From: Ruminiclostridium sp.
GTDB taxonomy: Bacteria; Bacillota; Clostridia; Oscillospirales; Ruminococcaceae
NCBI GenBank assembly: GCA_017935365.1
Contig: JAGBHT010000033.1
Coordinates: 89,697 to 148,529, forward strand
Length of the DNA stretch: 58,833 nucleotides
Reading direction: 5' to 3'
This document shows positions 25,174-33,667 of the stretch, piece after piece. The notes under the pieces are model-generated. The model made no database searches and was not told where the DNA came from. It saw nothing but the letters and a program-made list of their open reading frames with translations. How positions within the stretch are numbered: position 1 is the stretch's first letter; each line of letters opens with the position of its first letter. The translations under genes were made by a program, and so were the position numbers.

Positions 25174-25689
25174 ATGATTGAATCGGTTCTTAAATATACA
25201 TCTGAAAATGTCGGCGAGTTTGTAAAGTACAATATTTTCGGCAAGAGCAAAGCGTCAAAAGTATATGTAATATGCTATCTTGTCGCAATGGCGCTCATTG
25301 GAGCTGTCGGAATAGTTCTTGCTATAGTCACTCAGATGTGGTGGTTTATCTTTGCTACGGTTATCTGTGCTTTGCTTATAGTTGCTACAGGACTTGTCAT
25401 TTCGGTAACGCTTAAAAAGTATACTAAGGAAATTTTTGATATCAATTCAAAGAACGGATATGACGCAATTGAGATAACGGCAAGCAGTATTGTGCTTAAA
25501 AACAGCGGTGCGGCAAAGGCTGTCGCCGAGTGGACGGCAGTAGCTTCTGTCGATTTCAATAAGTCGAGCGCTTATATCGTAACTCATGACGGATATCTTT
25601 TTATTATAAATGAAAGCAATATCAAAGAGGGCTCTCTGGAAGAACTGCGTAAAATTGCGGACGAAAAACTGGTGAAGGCTGATGACTAA
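25174..25689 (+). CDS. YcxB-like two-TM membrane protein
   Basis: A 171-residue protein with two adjacent membrane helices (about residues 31-53 and 57-76) and a cytoplasmic PH-like C-terminal part (EITASSIVLKN, then WTAVASVDFN) of the YcxB type. The function is unknown in the family. It starts one base after tex and overlaps queH by eight bases, so the three are translationally linked. Confidence 0.7.
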   Translation: MIESVLKYTSENVGEFVKYNIFGKSKASKVYVICYLVAMALIGAVGIVLAIVTQMWWFIFATVICALLIVATGLVISVTLKKYTKEIFDINSKNGYDAIEITASSIVLKNSGAAKAVAEWTAVASVDFNKSSAYIVTHDGYLFIINESNIKEGSLEELRKIADEKLVKADD

Positions 25690-26338
25690 TTATCAGCTTG
25701 AAACCGACAGGATCATAAGGTCGCTCGACCACGCTCCGACGCTTTTTCTTCATGCGTGTTGTGCGCCGTGTAGCAGTTATGTGCTGGAATATCTGGCGGA
25801 GCATTTCAATATCACGTTGTTTTTCTACAATCCCAATATAACTGAGGAAGAGGAATACGAAAAGCGCAAGAATGAGCTTAAGCGGCTTATTTCGGAAAAG
25901 CCTTTCAGACATCCCGTAAAAATGATAGACGGCGATTATTCGCCGCAGCTTTTCTTTGATATGGCTAAAGGAAAAGAGCATATCCCTGAGGGCGGAGAAC
26001 GCTGTTTTTTGTGCTATGAAATGCGACTGAAAGAAACGGCAAGGCTTGCAAAAGAGCTTCAGTATGAATATTTCTGCACAACTCTTTCCGTAAGTCCTCA
26101 TAAGAATGCCGCCAAACTGAATGAACTCGGAGCAAAATACAGCAAGGAATATGATATACCATATCTTTACTCCGATTTCAAGAAAAGAAACGGATATAAG
26201 CGTTCTATCGAACTCTCTCACGAATACGGGCTGTACAGACAGAATTACTGCGGATGTATCTACAGCCGTATGCAAGCTGAGCGTAAAGAACAAGAAAAAA
26301 ATTTTCAAAATGAGATGAAAACTGTTGTCAAACCGTAA
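25682..26338 (+). CDS. queH: Epoxyqueuosine reductase QueH
   Basis: A 218-residue enzyme that makes the last step of queuosine formation in tRNA in organisms lacking QueG. Conserved cysteines are in HACCAPCSSY (26, 27, 30), near FLCYEMR in the middle, and in NYCGCIYS near the C terminus; these bind a 4Fe-4S cluster and a second iron centre. CTTLSVSPHKN is also typical. Its start overlaps the preceding gene by eight bases. A promoter for the next gene lies inside its last codons. Confidence 0.92.
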   Translation: MTNYQLETDRIIRSLDHAPTLFLHACCAPCSSYVLEYLAEHFNITLFFYNPNITEEEEYEKRKNELKRLISEKPFRHPVKMIDGDYSPQLFFDMAKGKEHIPEGGERCFLCYEMRLKETARLAKELQYEYFCTTLSVSPHKNAAKLNELGAKYSKEYDIPYLYSDFKKRNGYKRSIELSHEYGLYRQNYCGCIYSRMQAERKEQEKNFQNEMKTVVKP

Positions 26339-26353
26339 AAAGTGTGATAAAAT
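26325..26353 (+). promoter_or_regulatory. Promoter for the corA leader, inside the 3' end of queH
   Basis: TTGTCA (26325-26330), 17-base spacer, TAAAAT (26348-26353). It gives a leader of about 130 nt before corA. Confidence 0.6.
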
Positions 26354-26396
26354 AAATACGGTTATGCAATAAAACTGTCAAAAGAGGTGAAAGACG

Positions 26397-26462
26397 ATGA
26401 CTGCGGACCCTTGCGGGAAACGATCAAAACAGAACGAAAAATGCGCAGTAGTCGTCGCATAA
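26397..26462 (+). CDS. 21-residue leader peptide upstream of corA
   Basis: Short frame MTADPCGKRSKQNEKCAVVVA, except that it is listed here only as starting MTADPCGK and ending CAVVVA. AGAGGTGA, close to the ideal ribosome binding site, lies seven bases before its ATG. It ends 29 bases before the corA start and is followed by corA's own AGGAAAGAGG. A broken stem pairing GACGA..ACTGCG (26393-26405) with CGCAGT..TCGTC (26444-26456) would cover its start region. This is the layout of a regulatory leader peptide, as known for Mg2+ transporter genes in enterobacteria; regulation here is inferred. Confidence 0.5.
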   Translation: MTADPCGKRSKQNEKCAVVVA

Positions 26463-26491
26463 CGGCTTTCTGTGCAGGAAAGAGGTACGTT

Positions 26492-27427
26492 ATGCTGAAA
26501 TTTTACAAGACTGTCGAGAACACAATAGTTGAACTCGAAACAATGGAGCCCGGCTGCTGGGTATCTGCTGTAGCACCTACAGAAACAGAGATATCCTCAC
26601 TTCAGGAAGAGCTGAATATCGACCGTGACTTTATCCGTTCCGCCCTCGATGAGGAAGAAACCTCCCGTATTGAAAGCGATGACGGACAGACGCTCATAGT
26701 CCTTGACTATCCGGTTGCCGAGAAGGTACAGGACAAGGACGATACGATCAGCTATTACACTATGCCTATGGGCATCATTATAACCGACAGCCATGTTGTA
26801 ACCGTCTGCCTAAAGGAGAATATCATCATCGATGAATTCACAAAGGGTATAGTAAAAGGAATACAGACACAGTTCAAGACACGATTTGTATTCCATATGC
26901 TGCTCAGGATAGCAAGTAAATATCTGCTGTACTTAAAGCAGATAGACAAGCTTTCAAACTATGTTGAACAGCAGTTGCACAAATCAATGAAGAACAAAGA
27001 GCTTATTCAGCTCCTCGGACTTGAGAAATCACTGGTATATTTCTCAACGTCGCTAAAATCTACCGAAACAGTGCTTGAAAAGATATTGAGAGGCAGAGTA
27101 ATAAAACTCTACGAAGAAGATCAGGAGCTGCTTGAAGACGTACTCATCGAAGTAAAGCAGGCTATCGAAATGAGCAATATCTATTCAAACATACTTTCGG
27201 GTACAATGGACGCCTTTGCAAGTGTAATATCAAATAACCTGAATATCGTAATGAAGGTGCTGACGGTAATTACTATCGTTATGTCAGTACCTACTATGGT
27301 GTTCAGCTTCTATGGTATGAATGTGGTTGATTTGCCGCTTCCGTATACATGGTTCCCGGTTGTCATTTCCGTTATACTTGCCGTCATTGTCGCAATACTG
27401 ATAACGAAAAATAAGTTTTACAAATAA
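26492..27427 (+). CDS. corA: CorA-family Mg2+ transporter
   Basis: A 311-residue CorA-type channel. The N-terminal cytoplasmic funnel (about 1-245) is acidic, as usual; two membrane helices follow at the C terminus with the signature YGMN at residues 274-277 at the end of the first, and a basic tail KNKFYK. The ATG at 26492 is preferred over the GTG at 26387: it has AGGAAAGAGG upstream, gives normal family length, and the extra upstream residues coincide with a leader peptide in another frame. It forms a pentameric divalent cation channel in the membrane. Confidence 0.9.
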   Translation: MLKFYKTVENTIVELETMEPGCWVSAVAPTETEISSLQEELNIDRDFIRSALDEEETSRIESDDGQTLIVLDYPVAEKVQDKDDTISYYTMPMGIIITDSHVVTVCLKENIIIDEFTKGIVKGIQTQFKTRFVFHMLLRIASKYLLYLKQIDKLSNYVEQQLHKSMKNKELIQLLGLEKSLVYFSTSLKSTETVLEKILRGRVIKLYEEDQELLEDVLIEVKQAIEMSNIYSNILSGTMDAFASVISNNLNIVMKVLTVITIVMSVPTMVFSFYGMNVVDLPLPYTWFPVVISVILAVIVAILITKNKFYK

Positions 27428-27442
27428 ATCCCGGAGGGTGTA

Positions 27443-28453
27443 ATGGAAAAAGTAAAAATATCTATAAGCGGACACGATTTTTACTTGAAGAGCGAAGATC
27501 CCGACAGAATGTATGATGCTGCGGAAAATCTGCAGAAGAAGATAGACAAGTTAAGTTCAATGGCGTCTTCTATGTCGCTGACTGACATTGCTATGCTTGC
27601 GGCGCTTGATTTTGCCGATGAAAACTATGACAGCAGAAAAATCGTAGTCAAAGCACAGCAACTTTCGCAGGAGATACAGGCTAAATCAGCTGCAAACGAA
27701 AAAAGAGCGTCAGAACTGGCAGAAAAGCTTTCTGCTTCTGAGGCGGAACTTGCTGCTCTTAAGATCAATGTTTCCGAGTCACAGAGCGAGTTATCTGCGC
27801 TTAAGGAACAGCTTTCAAATATCAATACCGAAAAATCCGGCGAGCTTGAAACGGAAAACGCAAAGCTGAATGAGCAGATAAAAGTGCTTAAAGCCGAAAA
27901 GGAAATGATGAGTGAAAGTAAGGCAGATGAAGCTGAAAAGCTCATCGGTGAGAATAATAAGCTTAATGAAAAGATAAAAGAGCTTACCGCAGAGAATGCT
28001 ATGCTTACCGAAATGAACGCAAGCGACAGCGCCGTTATGAACGATGAAAATGCAAAGCTTAAAGCGCAGATAGAACACCTTAAAGCTGAAAATGCAAAAC
28101 TCGGCGAAAATATATCTGGTACGTCTGAATTAAGTGATGAAAACGCAAAGCTCAGAGCGCAGTTATCCGAGCTTACAGATAAAAATACCCGTGCAGAAGA
28201 AATGCTTGAAAAGCTGAGAATAGATCACGAGAAGCTTGTTAACGAACACGGACAGGACGAACTGCTCCTTGCGCAGATTGATAAGCTTCAGGGCACAGTT
28301 GATACATATGAGAAGACCTTTGATGAATATGCAAATCAGCGTAACGCAGAGGTCAAGGACTTGAACGATGAGTTATCGGCACTCAGAAAGAAGTATGCCG
28401 ATCTCAGCGCACAGATGAATGAGATCGTCAATGACGGTCAGATGACGTTATGA
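27443..28453 (+). CDS. zapA: ZapA-like protein with long coiled-coil extension
   Basis: A 336-residue protein. Residues 1-90 match ZapA (VKISISGHDFYLKSEDPDRM, then MAALDFADE), the FtsZ-ring bundling factor that acts at midcell. Normal ZapA is about 100 residues; here a 240-residue coiled coil of near-repeats (ENAKLNEQIKVLKAE, ENNKLNEKIKELTAE and similar) follows. Its stop overlaps the U32 gene start by four bases (ATGA). The extension could bridge FtsZ filaments over a longer distance, which is inference. Confidence 0.8.
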   Translation: MEKVKISISGHDFYLKSEDPDRMYDAAENLQKKIDKLSSMASSMSLTDIAMLAALDFADENYDSRKIVVKAQQLSQEIQAKSAANEKRASELAEKLSASEAELAALKINVSESQSELSALKEQLSNINTEKSGELETENAKLNEQIKVLKAEKEMMSESKADEAEKLIGENNKLNEKIKELTAENAMLTEMNASDSAVMNDENAKLKAQIEHLKAENAKLGENISGTSELSDENAKLRAQLSELTDKNTRAEEMLEKLRIDHEKLVNEHGQDELLLAQIDKLQGTVDTYEKTFDEYANQRNAEVKDLNDELSALRKKYADLSAQMNEIVNDGQMTL

Positions 28454-30495
28454 GTGAAATTTTAGCTCCGTGCGGAGCACAGGAAAGTCTGTCGGCGGCT
28501 GTTAATGCAGGCGCCGATGCGGTTTATTTAGGGGAAGAATATTTCTCCGCAAGAAAAAATGCAGATAATTTTACCGCCGAACAGCTTTGTGAAGCGGTAC
28601 GCTTTTGTCATTACAGCGGCGTAAAAGTTTATGTAACACTGAATACACTTGTATTTGACAGAGAAATACCCATGCTTGCAAAGGCAATCGAGAATTGTGC
28701 CAAAGCCGATGTTGACGGCTTTATCGTACAGGATATGGGTGTTGCAAGACTGGCAAGACAGATCGTACCGGAACTGCCTTTACACGCGTCTACCCAGATG
28801 ACCGTAAATTCGCCTGAGGGTGCAGTTATGGCAAAAAAGCTCGGATTTACCCGTGTCGTTCTCGGCAGGGAATTATCTTTTGAACAGATAAAAGCGATTA
28901 TTGACAGCTGTGATATCGAAACTGAACTGTTCGTTCATGGCGCATTATGCGTATGCGTCAGCGGGCAGTGCTATATGAGCAGCGTTCTCGGCGGAAGAAG
29001 CGGAAACAGAGGACTTTGCGCACAGCCTTGCCGTCTTGATTTTACAAGCGGCGACAGGCATAATGTCTTATCGCTGAAAGATCTGTCTCTTGTAGAAAAG
29101 TTACCCGAACTTGAAAAACTCGGCGTTACGTCATTCAAGATAGAAGGCAGAATGAAACGACCCGAATATGTTGCGGGTGCGGTCAATGCCTGTCGTACTG
29201 CTCTTGACGGCGGGACGCCCGACCTGATTTCGCTGAAAAATGTATTTTCAAGAAGCGGATTTACAAGCGGATATTTCGATGATGACTTCAGAAATATGCA
29301 GGGTGTGCGAACAAAAGACGATGTTACTGCGACAACATCAAAAGTACTGGCAGGTATGAAGCAGTATTATCATAAGCCGTGCAAACGCTTCAAGGCTGAT
29401 ATTACGGTAAATGTAAAAAACGGACAGCCTGTTTCCTATAAGCTTTCAGCTTGTGGCGTAAGCGCTGTCGCTGTAGGCGAGGTTCCCGAAAAAGCGGTCA
29501 ACAGGGCTGTTACTCCCGAATATCTTGAAAATCAGTGCGGTAAGCTCGGCGGCACTGTATATTTCCCCGGAAATATAACCGTCAATGTTGACGACGGATT
29601 GTCGGTTTCGGCGGCTCATCTTAATGAACTGAGAAGAAAAGCTATTGAGAGTGTCAGCGAGAAAATTCTCGAAAAGAACTCTCATCACTATAAAATATCG
29701 CCATACATTCCGCATGACAGCAAGGACGGCAAGAAAATACGTCCCGAGTTCAGATGTGAAGTAAACACCGCAGAACAGCTTGAACAGGTATTGCAGGAAG
29801 ATGAATATTCGTATATTTACGCACCTATGGGATTGCTTGACGGAGATACACCCGATAAATTCAGAATAATCGTTGTACCGCCTGTATTTCTTGCCGATTG
29901 CGAGAATGATGTAATCAAAAAACTGTCTGTTCTCAGAAAGCAGGGATATGAACATATGGCTGTTCATACGCTTTCGCATATCGGAATAGCGAAGAAACTT
30001 GGCTTCAAGGCGCACGGTATGTCACGGCTCAATATAACAAACCGTTATTCGCTCAGGGAGTATGAAAAAATGGGACTTAGCGATACGGCACTGTCGTTTG
30101 AGCTTCTTATGAGCGACGCGGTATCGCTGTGTGCCAACAGTGAGATAAAGACAGGCATAGTAGGTTACGGCAGACTGCCGCTGATGATCACAAGAAGATG
30201 TCCGATCAATAACGGCAAGCCATGCGGTAAGACTAAGAGAGCGGATTGTCCGCACTATATAACCGACAGACAGGGAAACAATATGCCTTGTATGTGCAGT
30301 GAGAATACAGTCGAGATACTTAATCCCGATAAGCTGTATCTCAGCGATAGACAGACCGAGCTTACAAAGTTTGATTTCGTGTTGCTGAAGTTTACAGATG
30401 AAACGGACACGGCGGAAGTGCTGAATATGTATCTTGACGACATAAAGCCTGACGGAAAGCTAACAAGAGGGCTTTATTACAGAGGAGTACAGTAA
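28450..30495 (+). CDS. U32-family peptidase
   Basis: A 681-residue protein. The N-terminal half is a U32 domain: APCGAQESLSAAVNAGADAVYLG, the HASTQMTVNS strand, and the signature ELFVHGALCVCVSGQCYMS with its cysteine cluster and GNRGLCAQPCR. The C-terminal half resembles the collagenase-associated region (DUF3656-like). Related enzymes include collagenase-like peptidases and the RlhA/TrhP RNA hydroxylation proteins, so the substrate is open. The gene is translationally coupled to zapA before it (four-base overlap) and to dut after it (one-base overlap). Confidence 0.85.
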   Translation: MSEILAPCGAQESLSAAVNAGADAVYLGEEYFSARKNADNFTAEQLCEAVRFCHYSGVKVYVTLNTLVFDREIPMLAKAIENCAKADVDGFIVQDMGVARLARQIVPELPLHASTQMTVNSPEGAVMAKKLGFTRVVLGRELSFEQIKAIIDSCDIETELFVHGALCVCVSGQCYMSSVLGGRSGNRGLCAQPCRLDFTSGDRHNVLSLKDLSLVEKLPELEKLGVTSFKIEGRMKRPEYVAGAVNACRTALDGGTPDLISLKNVFSRSGFTSGYFDDDFRNMQGVRTKDDVTATTSKVLAGMKQYYHKPCKRFKADITVNVKNGQPVSYKLSACGVSAVAVGEVPEKAVNRAVTPEYLENQCGKLGGTVYFPGNITVNVDDGLSVSAAHLNELRRKAIESVSEKILEKNSHHYKISPYIPHDSKDGKKIRPEFRCEVNTAEQLEQVLQEDEYSYIYAPMGLLDGDTPDKFRIIVVPPVFLADCENDVIKKLSVLRKQGYEHMAVHTLSHIGIAKKLGFKAHGMSRLNITNRYSLREYEKMGLSDTALSFELLMSDAVSLCANSEIKTGIVGYGRLPLMITRRCPINNGKPCGKTKRADCPHYITDRQGNNMPCMCSENTVEILNPDKLYLSDRQTELTKFDFVLLKFTDETDTAEVLNMYLDDIKPDGKLTRGLYYRGVQ

Positions 30496-30932
30496 TGTTC
30501 ATAGATGTCAAAAAACTGAACGATAAAGCAAAACTGCCTTGCAGAGCAACCGCATTGAGTGCGGGAGCCGATCTGTGTGCTTGTATTGACGCCAATACGG
30601 TGCTTATGCCGGGCGAGCGCAAGCTTATCCCTACCGGTATTGCTATAGCTGTACCGACAGGGTACGGCGGATTTGTGTTTCCAAGAAGCGGACTGTCTTC
30701 AAAGTTCGGCGTTTCGCTTGCAAACTGCGTAGGCGTCATTGACAGCGATTACAGAGGAGAGGTCAAAGTGCCGGTTATAAATCATTCGTCAGAACCTTAT
30801 ACAATAAAAGACGGCGAACGTATCGCACAGCTTGTCGTTATGCCGGTGGATCTGTGCGAGTACGGTTTTTGCGATGAACTTGACGAAACGGTCCGCGGCG
30901 AGGGCGGTTTCGGCTCAACGGGCAGTATGTAA
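30495..30932 (+). CDS. dut: dUTP diphosphatase
   Basis: A 145-residue trimeric dUTPase that removes dUTP and supplies dUMP. The five family motifs are visible: AGADLCA, PRSGLSSK, GVIDSDYRGE, RIAQLVV, and a C-terminal RGEGGFGSTG that closes over the active site. Its start overlaps the U32 stop by one base (TAATG). Confidence 0.95.
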   Translation: MFIDVKKLNDKAKLPCRATALSAGADLCACIDANTVLMPGERKLIPTGIAIAVPTGYGGFVFPRSGLSSKFGVSLANCVGVIDSDYRGEVKVPVINHSSEPYTIKDGERIAQLVVMPVDLCEYGFCDELDETVRGEGGFGSTGSM

Positions 30933-30998
30933 TGCAAATTGCATAAATATCCGATAAAAACGCGTGATAATTTATGAATATTTAATTTCGTATTTTAG

Positions 30999-31027
30999 TT
31001 GTATGCTTTTTCAAAAAGTGGTATAAT
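30999..31027 (+). promoter_or_regulatory. mreB promoter
   Basis: TTGTAT (30999-31004), 17-base spacer, TATAAT (31022-31027), about 35 bp upstream of the CGGAGG ribosome binding site region. Confidence 0.75.
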
Positions 31028-31069
31028 AAATACCGAATTGTAAAGAAGAATACCCCGGAGGTTTTACTA

Positions 31070-32095
31070 ATGTTTTCAAAAGATATAGGTATTGACTTAG
31101 GTACAGCCAACACACTTGTGTATATGAGAGGAAAGGGCATTATTATAAGAGAGCCCAGTGTTGTTGCTGTTGACGTAAAGATGGACAGAGTACGTTATGT
31201 AGGTCAGGAAGCCAAGGACGTCATCGGACGTACACCTGGCTCTATAGTTGCTGTCAGACCCCTTAAGGACGGCGTTATCGCAGATTTTGACATGACAACA
31301 AGCATGTTGCAGGAATTTATAAGAAAAGCTCTCAAGGGCAGAGCGTTTGCAGGTTCAAGAGTAAGAGTAATTATCTGCATTCCCTCAGGCGTTACCGCAG
31401 TTGAGCGCAGAGCGGTAAAAGAAGCTGCTCAGAACGCAGGTGCAAAGCGTGTTTCAATAATCGAAGAGCCTATGGCTGCTGCGATTGGTGCAGGTCTTCC
31501 CGTTGCCGAGCCTACAGGTAGTATGATAGTTGATATTGGCGGCGGTACAAGCGAAGTTGCTGTTATTTCGCTCGGCGGTATCGTTACATCACGTTCTGTA
31601 AGAGTTGCAGGCGATGAGTTTGATTCATCCATAATCAACTACATCAAGAAGAAATACAATCTGCTCATCGGCGAAAGAACGGCAGAAAACATCAAGATCG
31701 CTATCGGCTCGGCATATCCCTACAGCGATAATGAGCCTTCAATGGATATCAAGGGCAGAAACCTGCTGAACGGTTTACCTGAAAATATCACAATTACTTC
31801 AGAAGAGATAAGAGAAGCTCTCTCAGAGCCTTTAAGCCATGTTATCGAGGCTATAAAGGTAACTCTTGAAAAAACTCCCCCTGAGCTTGCCGCAGATATA
31901 ATCGACCAGGGTATTATGCTTGCAGGCGGCGGCGCACTTCTCAAGGGACTTGACCTGCTTATCCATTCCGAAACAGGAATGCCTGTCAAGGTTGCCGAAA
32001 GACCTCTTGACTGCGTTGCAGACGGAACAGGTAAGGTGCTTGAGAATATCGACAAGCTCGTTGATGTTCTTACAGACGACGATACCAGATATTGA
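31070..32095 (+). CDS. mreB: Rod-shape protein MreB
   Basis: A 341-residue bacterial actin that guides lateral wall synthesis. Phosphate-1 motif [13 protein letters not shown] is at the N terminus, phosphate-2 [14 protein letters not shown] near residue 149, and the adenosine motif [13 protein letters not shown] near 281. Length and motifs are normal. It opens the mreB-mreC-mreD-PBP2 cluster; ribosome binding site GGAGG. Confidence 0.97.
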   Translation: MFSKDIGIDLGTANTLVYMRGKGIIIREPSVVAVDVKMDRVRYVGQEAKDVIGRTPGSIVAVRPLKDGVIADFDMTTSMLQEFIRKALKGRAFAGSRVRVIICIPSGVTAVERRAVKEAAQNAGAKRVSIIEEPMAAAIGAGLPVAEPTGSMIVDIGGGTSEVAVISLGGIVTSRSVRVAGDEFDSSIINYIKKKYNLLIGERTAENIKIAIGSAYPYSDNEPSMDIKGRNLLNGLPENITITSEEIREALSEPLSHVIEAIKVTLEKTPPELAADIIDQGIMLAGGGALLKGLDLLIHSETGMPVKVAERPLDCVADGTGKVLENIDKLVDVLTDDDTRY

Positions 32096-32117
32096 TTTTA
32101 AAGAATTTATAACGCTT

Positions 32118-32147
32118 ATGGCTAACTGTAATTTTACGGTTAGTCAT
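32118..32147 (+). other. Inverted repeat between mreB and mreC
   Basis: A 30-bp imperfect inverted repeat running from ATGGCTAAC to GGTTAGTCAT. There is no T run after it. It may attenuate transcription or protect the mreB message end. Confidence 0.4.
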
Positions 32148-32205
32148 AATGTGTTATATAAACCATATTTCATCCGGCTGTGAATTCAGCTTTGAAAGGT
32201 ATTGT

Positions 32206-33054
32206 ATGCGTGATTTTTTCAAAGGATTCAAATTTAAAATTATAGTATGCGTTTTTGCACTGGTTCTCGGCGTAGTGATTTATGCCGCTGTTTCCGGTGG
32301 TTTTTCCACATTCCCCGAAAATGTGATTACTACCGTAACAAAACCTTTCGTAGCAGTTTCCAACGCTGTTTCTCAGTGGGTCGAGGACACGCTTGACAAG
32401 TTTGCCAATGCAGACAGATATAAGACTGAAAACGATGAACTCAGGGATAAGCTGAACGAGCAATACAAACAGATAATTGACCTCGAAAACGTAAAGCACG
32501 AGAATGACCAGCTGAAAGAAATACTCAAAATAAAAGAGGAAAATGAAGATTTTGAATTTTCTGCACCTTGCAATATAATAGCAAGAAATTCAAACGATGC
32601 GTATGCCGGCTTTACAATAGACAGAGGCTCTGATGACGGGATAGCATTGTATGACCCTGTTATGACTTCCAACGGGCTTATCGGAATGGTTTGCGAGATC
32701 GCTCCCAACTATGCGAAGGTCGCTACTATATTATCCGATGAGATCAACGTCGGAGTTATGACATTTGACAGCAAGGTGACCGGGATCCTCGACAATGATA
32801 TCAAGAACGCAAACGATGGCAACTGCCTTATGAGTTATATCACCAAGGACAGCGGGATCAATGAAGGCGAGATCGTAAAGTCTGTGGCAGGCGTTGTATT
32901 CCCCGGCAATCTTCTTATCGGCACCGTTTCAAAGGTGTATGACGATGAAAACGGTTTATCGGTACACGCAGTGATAAAACCTGCCGTAGATGTGCGCACA
33001 GTTACCGATTGCGTTGTGATCACCGACTTTAAAGGGCAGGGTGTTGTTGACTGA
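32206..33054 (+). CDS. mreC: Rod-shape protein MreC
   Basis: A 282-residue protein with one N-terminal membrane helix (about residues 12-32), a coiled coil (about 70-110, ENDELRDKLNEQYKQI) and a beta-rich extracytoplasmic domain (about 115-275) with the GSDDGI, VMTSNGLIGMV and FPGNLLIGTV segments typical of MreC. It links MreB to the wall synthases. The ATG at 32206 is chosen because GAAAGG precedes it and the helix then sits near the N terminus; a longer frame begins at 32149. The stop overlaps mreD by one base (TGATG). Confidence 0.92.
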   Translation: MRDFFKGFKFKIIVCVFALVLGVVIYAAVSGGFSTFPENVITTVTKPFVAVSNAVSQWVEDTLDKFANADRYKTENDELRDKLNEQYKQIIDLENVKHENDQLKEILKIKEENEDFEFSAPCNIIARNSNDAYAGFTIDRGSDDGIALYDPVMTSNGLIGMVCEIAPNYAKVATILSDEINVGVMTFDSKVTGILDNDIKNANDGNCLMSYITKDSGINEGEIVKSVAGVVFPGNLLIGTVSKVYDDENGLSVHAVIKPAVDVRTVTDCVVITDFKGQGVVD

Positions 33055-33656
33055 TGAAATTCAGAATTATTAATCGTACAGCCATGACCCGCAAAGAAAT
33101 ATTGATGAGTATCACAAAATGGGTGCTGTATTCGCTTGTACTTGTTTTGTCATATACGATCCAGGTCACAATGCCGTTTGCCGTGTGGCAACCGTATCTG
33201 ACGCTTACAGTTGCGGTAGCGGTTTCGTTTTTCGAAAACGAACTCAGCGGCGTGGTATTTGCGGCTTTTGCCGGAATGATGCACGACCTTGCTATGGGTT
33301 CGCTGTTCGGCTTTACTTCAATATGGCTTATGCCGTGCTGCCTGTTTGTAACGCTTTTTGCGGTCAATCTTATTCACAGGAATATTCTCAATTTCCTTTG
33401 GATGAATTTATCCGTTATGATAATTGTTGAAGCGGCGGAGCTTCTTTTCAAGTATGTTATCTGGAGAAATCCCGATATAAATGTAGTACTGCTTGATTAT
33501 GTCCTGCCTGCGATGATATCGACAGTGCTTTTATCGGCACCGATTTATCTTCTTATACGACTTATAAACAGAAAACTGGGAGCAGAAAATACGACTGAGG
33601 ATATTCTTACCGCTTTTGAAGATGCCGATGACGGCGAAGAAAATGCGAGATTTTAA
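33054..33656 (+). CDS. mreD: Rod-shape protein MreD
   Basis: A 200-residue integral membrane protein with about five helices and the MreD core pattern (GVVFAAFAGMMHDLAMGSLFG). It is the third part of the MreBCD complex and is translationally coupled to mreC. A C-terminal acidic tail is cytoplasmic. Confidence 0.88.
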   Translation: MKFRIINRTAMTRKEILMSITKWVLYSLVLVLSYTIQVTMPFAVWQPYLTLTVAVAVSFFENELSGVVFAAFAGMMHDLAMGSLFGFTSIWLMPCCLFVTLFAVNLIHRNILNFLWMNLSVMIIVEAAELLFKYVIWRNPDINVVLLDYVLPAMISTVLLSAPIYLLIRLINRKLGAENTTEDILTAFEDADDGEENARF

Positions 33657-33667
33657 CGGAGGGCTGA

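Noticed and set aside
26387..26491. Longer corA frame from a GTG at 26387
   Set aside because: It adds 35 residues without family precedent and lacks a well-placed ribosome binding site; the ATG at 26492 has a good one, and the same DNA fits a leader peptide in another frame.
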